39,278 bases of DNA from Bacteroidetes bacterium ADurb.Bin012. Its GTDB lineage: Bacteria > Bacteroidota > Bacteroidia > Bacteroidales > TTA-H9. Positions 35,526 through 39,278 of the stretch are shown here, piece by piece (positions within the stretch are counted from its first letter, which is position 1; each line of letters begins with the position of its first letter). The notes under the pieces were generated by a model, which saw only the letters and a program-made list of their open reading frames with translations, ran no database searches and was not told where the DNA came from. The stretch is from the NCBI GenBank assembly GCA_002071415.1, contig MWFC01000020.1, forward strand, positions 1 through 39,278. Reading direction: 5' to 3'. Made by a program: the position numbers and the translations under genes.

Positions 35526-36348
35526 AAAAAATTTGTTTACTGGAAGTGAATAATTGAATTATATACATTCCAGAGCAAAGCTTTTGGTAAGGAATTTCGT
35601 AATTATTTAAAATTTTGGGAGTATGGAAGGCTTCTTGGAAGGCAGATTTTCCACTTATTTGAGTAACAATATATGAGGTAACTGGAATATTGCAATTAAT
35701 TTTTATAAGACCGGATGATGGATTAGGGAAAATAGAGATATTTTTAGTAATTAAGGTTTCAATTGATAGATAAGGGTCATACCCAAATATAAATCCTAGA
35801 TCACCAAACAGCGGAACATGAGTCGGACCGTTAGTATCTTCTGGGCAGAAAACGCTATCCTTTGTGAACATATTAGTTGTGTGAAAATAAGGTGCAGTAG
35901 GATCAAAACCTAAGACAAAAAACTGGTAACTACCTTCTATAATCGCGACATTCATTGGAGGATTCGCAGGTGGATTATTCGGCAAATACGGTGCATGGAA
36001 TAAGGCTGTATCCCAGCGGATAATCACAGGGTAGGTATAGTTTATAGCAAAATCCTCATCAGTTGACATCGTAGGGTAAATCCAGTAAGGATAAGCCTTA
36101 ACTTTTGTTGAATCTACATTCATATTATACATAAAGACATTGAATGCATTGGGGTCATATTCAGGTGTCCCTTCCCCAAGCTGGTAATCAATTCCTTCTG
36201 TTGCTGTAGTATCAAACACCATCCAAAGTGTATCGCGCTGGCCACTGCCATCCTCAAAAGCAATGTGGAAACGCCAGGGTTGCTGGGCTGTTGTAATTAA
36301 AATTGTACAAAGCAAAATTGCTAAGAGGGTTAACTGTTTCTTTTTCAC
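35500..36348 (-). CDS. Secreted protein with T9SS type A sorting domain
   Basis: A 282-residue predicted T9SS cargo. A GTG start at 36348 gives a signal peptide (KKKQLTLLAILLCTILITTAQ). The central part (about 22-200) has a beta-rich look with repeated Asp/Thr/Pro and the phrase DGSGQRDTLWMVFDTTATEG, but matches no domain that can be named. The last 80 residues are a type A sorting domain (ISIFPNPSSGLIKI ... GMYIIQLFTS ... EKFIIKK), which would route it through the Gld/Por machinery and lead to removal of the domain at the surface. Its stop codon overlaps the DUF6624 gene. No enzyme motif was found. Confidence 0.82.
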   Translation of the reverse strand: MKKKQLTLLAILLCTILITTAQQPWRFHIAFEDGSGQRDTLWMVFDTTATEGIDYQLGEGTPEYDPNAFNVFMYNMNVDSTKVKAYPYWIYPTMSTDEDFAINYTYPVIIRWDTALFHAPYLPNNPPANPPMNVAIIEGSYQFFVLGFDPTAPYFHTTNMFTKDSVFCPEDTNGPTHVPLFGDLGFIFGYDPYLSIETLITKNISIFPNPSSGLIKINCNIPVTSYIVTQISGKSAFQEAFHTPKILNNYEIPYQKLCSGMYIIQLFTSSKQIFYEKFIIKK

Positions 36349-36419
36349 AATTGAGTTTGTTTAAGGGTTTAAAATTACAACTAAAATTAATGTATTCACT
36401 TTTGGCCAATTTTACATTA

Positions 36420-36552
36420 CACCTAAAGGTTATAGCTATGAAGCGTGGCGGTTTTGGAATACAAATCTTTCAAGGTACACTAATGTATATTTGAAAACGA
36501 ATATTTCAAATTACTACCAAACCCGCCATGCTTTATGAGCTTTTGTTAGGGC
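36420..36552 (-). repeat. Large imperfect palindrome, attC-like (element 1)
   Basis: The arms 36420-36457 and 36517-36552 pair over about 35 positions with a few bulges; the core GTGGCGGTTTTGG against CCAAACCCGCCATGC is nearly perfect. The intervening part folds into a second hairpin (TTTGAAA-7 nt-TTTCAAA, 36490-36510). Read on the minus strand the element begins CCCTAAC and ends TTTAGGT, each one base away from the attC R-box consensus (RYYYAAC, GTTRRRY). The stop codon of the upstream gene (TAA, 36548-36546) lies within the first box, as in integron cassettes. No integrase is in the window. Confidence 0.5.
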
Positions 36553-37028
36553 TTTTTTATTAGTCTTCTAAGGTTAAATACTCTCATTAGCATGTAAAAT
36601 CCTAAAACTATAATACTAAATATCAATATTTGATTAAATAACCTGGACTTATTAGATAATGTTCTCTCCTCAACAATTTGCCATGGACTTAAGAAACTAA
36701 GCTCAGAGTTATTTATTTGACCTATACCATGGTAAATAATGCTGTCATTCCTTAAAACAGCAATATTTGTTTCTTCTTTATCTACATATTTAACAATAAT
36801 ATCATTTTTGTTTATCGCCATAGCTACTACATTTTTTATAATATCATCAAAATTATTATTATTCTTAATTGAGATAGAATAAGAAGAAAAATAATCTATC
36901 CTGTGTAGATAAAACACATCATTTAATTGATAATAGTTTATTTCTTTGCCCATTCTAGTAATTCCATATAATATGACTAAAACAAGTAGTAAAAATGTTA
37001 ATATGTAGTTCATTTTTCTTTTTGACAT
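36546..37028 (-). CDS. Small protein with two transmembrane segments, unknown function
   Basis: A 160-residue protein that is not recognised. It has an N-terminal hydrophobic helix (about residues 8-26, ILTFLLLVLVILYGITRM), about 100 mostly polar residues with several Asn/Asp/Ile-rich strands, and a second helix near the C-terminus (about 132-150, ILIFSIIVLGFYMLMRVF) followed by a basic tail RRLIKKP. This predicts both ends in the cytoplasm and a periplasmic middle. The base composition is very AT-rich, like the methyltransferase gene and unlike the genes left of 34 kb. It follows the lipoprotein gene by 51 nt and its stop codon lies inside palindrome element 1. A role paired with the lipoprotein is possible but unproven. 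Confidence 0.6.
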   Translation of the reverse strand: MSKRKMNYILTFLLLVLVILYGITRMGKEINYYQLNDVFYLHRIDYFSSYSISIKNNNNFDDIIKNVVAMAINKNDIIVKYVDKEETNIAVLRNDSIIYHGIGQINNSELSFLSPWQIVEERTLSNKSRLFNQILIFSIIVLGFYMLMRVFNLRRLIKKP

Positions 37029-37079
37029 AATTCAAGAAGTTAAAAGGGGGAACTTTTTCAAGTTCCCCTTGATTGTACA

Positions 37080-37772
37080 TTAGAGTTGCATAATTACAGA
37101 TATGGCTGAAGCCCCAGCGTATCCAACAGCACCTCCCATACATCCACCGACACAATCAACACCAAGAACTTTCCACCAATTAATAGCTTTCGTTGATTTA
37201 AACCTACCCGCGGCGACATACTGAATACCATTTAAGCCACCCTGATCTTCCGGAGACCAGAATATTGCTGTATGCCTTGCAACTGCAAGGTGTTCATAAT
37301 ATAAATCTAAGTCTGATCCACTAAATATTGTATTAGCCTGAATTTCTCTGTCTTCAATTGATGTTAGAATTTCATTTAGGTTGTTAGCATTCCTAAATAA
37401 ATCAAAAGTTTTCTTTACTTCAACCTTATAAGCTTCGGAAACATTAAATTGATTAATCCAAACATATGGATCCAAATCATTAAAATTATCTGGAAAAGCA
37501 GGAATAGAACTTAATGAAGTATTCTGATATTTTTCATTAAGAATCTGCTCAACAAATGACTTTGTTTCCGATGTGATTGGTATTTCGGTCGTGTTTTCCA
37601 AAACATATTTCAAGGCTTCATTATGGAGAACTCCAACATCTTCTTTTGGATTTACAAAATTACTTTTAAGATTGTCTTCTTTTGTAATCTGATCCTGTGA
37701 CTTATTACAGCCAATTAAGACAATTAAAATAAAAATTGATGTTAATCCATTCAGTTTAAAAAAAGTTTTCAT
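37080..37772 (-). CDS. Lipoprotein with Gly/Ala-rich hydrophobic C-terminus
   Basis: A 230-residue predicted lipoprotein of unknown function. The signal sequence SIFILIVLIGC ends in a lipobox with Cys at residue 22. The middle (about 50-185) is helical and polar without a recognised domain. The last 30 residues change character: WWKVLGVDCVGGCMGGAVGY followed by a small-residue hydrophobic stretch, with two Cys residues and closely spaced Gly. This resembles bacteriocin-like tails and the small-residue tails seen in some Bacteroidota lipoproteins, but no leader/double-Gly processing context is present. It is AT-rich and lies between the attC-like palindromes, upstream of the two-helix protein. 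The lipoprotein call is good; the function is open. Confidence 0.65.
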   Translation of the reverse strand: MKTFFKLNGLTSIFILIVLIGCNKSQDQITKEDNLKSNFVNPKEDVGVLHNEALKYVLENTTEIPITSETKSFVEQILNEKYQNTSLSSIPAFPDNFNDLDPYVWINQFNVSEAYKVEVKKTFDLFRNANNLNEILTSIEDREIQANTIFSGSDLDLYYEHLAVARHTAIFWSPEDQGGLNGIQYVAAGRFKSTKAINWWKVLGVDCVGGCMGGAVGYAGASAISVIMQL

Positions 37773-37925
37773 TTTGTATAAATTTAAAATAATGCCTTAC
37801 TTTGTTTCCAAGGAGTGTTCAGGTCAAATTTTTCTCCTGTTATAGACAAAATTGTTAGTTCTCTATTATTTTTTTCTCCCAAACAGAGAACATCTCTCAG
37901 GTATGGTTTTAACTTGTCTCAAATT

Positions 37926-38016
37926 GCCCATAACGTTTGCCGATATCTGACGTTCTCCGTAGCGATAGCGAAGGAGAATGTGGCGAAGCCCTTGCAGATA
38001 TCGGCTGTTGTGTGTC
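37926..38016 (-). repeat. Palindromic element, attC-like (element 2)
   Basis: GCCGATATCTG (37939-37949) and CAGATATCGGC (37995-38005) are perfect inverted arms. Outside them GCCCATAACG and TGTTGTGTGTC pair imperfectly, and inside lies ACGTTCTCC/GGAGAATGT (one G-U). The nested two-part stem with AAC/GTT-bearing ends resembles integron attC sites and the abundant intergenic palindromes of some Bacteroidota. It lies downstream of the methyltransferase gene in the minus direction. A partial direct copy of its inner CGTAGCGA...GCGAAGGAG sequence follows at about 38026-38042. Confidence 0.55.
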
Positions 38017-38111
38017 CCGAAGGGTCGTAGCGAAGCGGAGAAGTCATTTTTTTCCTCGTTATTTTTAGCAGAGAGATTTTTCATAATATTTCCGAAAATT
38101 TAATTTTTTCC

Positions 38112-38161
38112 GTTTCGATTTTTTTCAAGAGGGGTCGGGGGTGAATTGAAAAAATCGAAAC
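38112..38161 (-). repeat. Inverted repeat just after the methyltransferase gene
   Basis: GTTTCGATTTTTTTCAA (38112-38128) and TTGAAAAAATCGAAAC (38146-38161) form a 16-bp stem with one bulged T and a G-rich 17-nt loop (GAGGGGTCGGGGGTGAA on plus). It starts 4 nt after the stop codon. It may act as a terminator or 3'-stabilising hairpin, although no clear T-run follows on the minus strand. Confidence 0.55.
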
Positions 38162-38164
38162 ACC

Positions 38165-39232
38165 TTATTTGCATTCAACATAATGTAAATACTCAACTAC
38201 GGAACTTGCTACATGATTTCTGTTTTCTGTCTTGTCTGCCTTAAATCTACTGTATTCTTTTTTAAATACCCCATATTTACCTCTTTTAGACATAATAGCT
38301 TTAACTTCTTCTTCTGTCATTAAACCTTCATTGTTATAACTTAAAAAAATATATTTTACCTTTGCTTTTTGAATAATATTTTCAAATGATTTTAGTACAT
38401 CTTTTTTTTGTGAAAATTTTGATTTTTGTTCTGAATAATCTCTAAGCCCAGTTTTCCCTTTTATTTTTGGATTATCATATTTAGCAATTGTCTCTAATAA
38501 ATGATAGTTTGGAGCATATTGCCTATGGTTATATGGCGGGTCAAGATATAAAACATCACCTTGTACTGTCTCTATCAAATTCTCAATATCTTCATTATAA
38601 ACATTGTGTTCATTATCATTGAGTACAAAATTTGCTGGTTTCATTGAAAAATTTTGCTGTGCTGATTTTTTTAATTGTTTTAAAAAAGCTCCATAAACAG
38701 ATGCAGTATTTGCAACCTTATCAATATTTTCAATTAGAGTGGCAAGTAAAAAATAATATTCATTATCATTTATTTTATTTTCATTTTTCCATTCTTCTAT
38801 TTTTTCTCTTATTGTGTCAACTTTTTTCCCATTTTCATCAGAAAAATATTGTCTTTCAAATTCATTATTTTTTGTTCCGCCTAGACAATAGTTTTTATAA
38901 ACAAAACCTTCTTTTAATTCTAAATTATCTAAATATTTACAAACAAAATCAGCTCTTTTTTTATAATCAATATTTTTTAAATCTTCTAACTCATTTTCCA
39001 ATTTTATAAATTTTAGTATTTGATGATTCTCAATGTAGTTTTTATTGAGAACAAAGCTGTAATATTGCAAGTCATTAGCAGTGACTTTGTGTCCTTTGCT
39101 TTTAAAATGTTGTCCAACAATTCCAGTTCCTGCAAACAAATCTAAAAAAGTGAAATCTTTTTTATCAACTATTTGATAAATTGATTCCTCTAAGAATTGC
39201 AAGAGTGATTTTTTTGATCCAATATAATTCAT
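38165..39232 (-). CDS. D12-class N6-adenine DNA methyltransferase
   Basis: A protein of about 355 residues of the D12 (Dam-like, alpha-class) adenine methyltransferase family. It opens with MNYIGSKKSLLQFL, the usual N-terminus, so the ATG at 39232 is preferred over one ten codons upstream at 39262. The AdoMet-binding motif FLDLFAGTGIVGQHF lies at about residues 29-43, and the catalytic motif DVLYLDPPYNHRQY (DPPY) at about 229-242; KYIFLSYNNEGLM follows. Both key motifs are intact. The target sequence cannot be read from the protein. No restriction endonuclease or specificity gene is in the window, but the partner could lie beyond the right edge. The gene is markedly AT-rich, suggesting recent acquisition. 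Confidence 0.88.
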   Translation of the reverse strand: MNYIGSKKSLLQFLEESIYQIVDKKDFTFLDLFAGTGIVGQHFKSKGHKVTANDLQYYSFVLNKNYIENHQILKFIKLENELEDLKNIDYKKRADFVCKYLDNLELKEGFVYKNYCLGGTKNNEFERQYFSDENGKKVDTIREKIEEWKNENKINDNEYYFLLATLIENIDKVANTASVYGAFLKQLKKSAQQNFSMKPANFVLNDNEHNVYNEDIENLIETVQGDVLYLDPPYNHRQYAPNYHLLETIAKYDNPKIKGKTGLRDYSEQKSKFSQKKDVLKSFENIIQKAKVKYIFLSYNNEGLMTEEEVKAIMSKRGKYGVFKKEYSRFKADKTENRNHVASSVVEYLHYVECK

Positions 39233-39278
39233 AATTAGTTTTTTAGTAGAATTATAAAACAATTAACTTTATAAGTTT

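Larger units (their letters stand above)
37773..38164. other. Intergenic region between the lipoprotein and methyltransferase genes
   Basis: 392 nt containing palindromic element 2 (37926-38016) and the inverted repeat next to the methyltransferase stop codon (38112-38161). Two short opposing frames across the palindrome are by-products of its sequence and are not counted as genes. No -7 box for the lipoprotein gene was found. Confidence 0.55.

Noticed and set aside
37815..38084. Short opposing frames across palindromic element 2
   Set aside because: They arise from the inverted-repeat sequence and encode low-information peptides.
1..39278. CRISPR arrays, insertion sequences and phage genes
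   Set aside because: No regularly spaced repeats, transposase motifs, or phage structural or integrase proteins were seen in any frame.

Overview
The window is chromosomal DNA from a member of the Bacteroidota, most likely a Bacteroidales-type or related lineage. The evidence is a porP-gldK-gldL-gldM-gldN type IX secretion (T9SS) locus, proteins with C-terminal T9SS sorting domains, Bacteroidota-style -7 promoter boxes (TAnnTTTG) in front of many genes, and almost no Shine-Dalgarno sequences. The DNA is AT-rich, most clearly at the right end. No rRNA, tRNA, CRISPR array, IS element or phage gene was recognised.

Left part (1-13.4 kb): mostly housekeeping genes. A cytidylate kinase-like NTPase faces a minus-strand group of dnaE, thioredoxin and a DUF58 protein. 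An ArsR-family repressor and asparaginyl-tRNA synthetase are divergent. rpoN (sigma-54) is followed 4 nt later by a PAP2-like membrane protein. A small outer-membrane barrel protein and two tandem YitT-family membrane proteins follow on the minus strand.

Centre (13.6-20.2 kb): a plus-strand T9SS operon encoding PorP/SprF-like, GldK lipoprotein, GldL, GldM and GldN. A promoter with a long leader precedes porP, a second likely promoter precedes gldK, and a terminator hairpin follows gldN. GldL carries an unusually long C-terminal coiled-coil region. In this system GldL/GldM form the inner-membrane motor, GldK/GldN the periplasmic ring, and PorP-like proteins are outer-membrane partners.

Right-centre (20.4-33.8 kb), all minus strand: a secreted M28 peptidase, Mfd, a polyphosphate-glucokinase-type ROK kinase, a six-PKD-repeat T9SS cargo protein, an ECF sigma factor joined by a 1-nt overlap to a predicted anti-sigma/beta-barrel protein, a fused DAHP synthase-chorismate mutase, and class II fumarase.

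Right end (33.8-39.3 kb): an accessory segment. It contains a DUF6624 protein overlapped by a second T9SS cargo gene, a small two-helix membrane protein, a lipoprotein with a Gly-rich hydrophobic tail, and a D12-class adenine methyltransferase. Two long imperfect palindromes resembling integron attC sites lie at 36420-36552 and 37926-38016, and the stop codon of one gene is embedded in the first. This looks like a small cassette-type or horizontally acquired region; it is the least explained part of the window.
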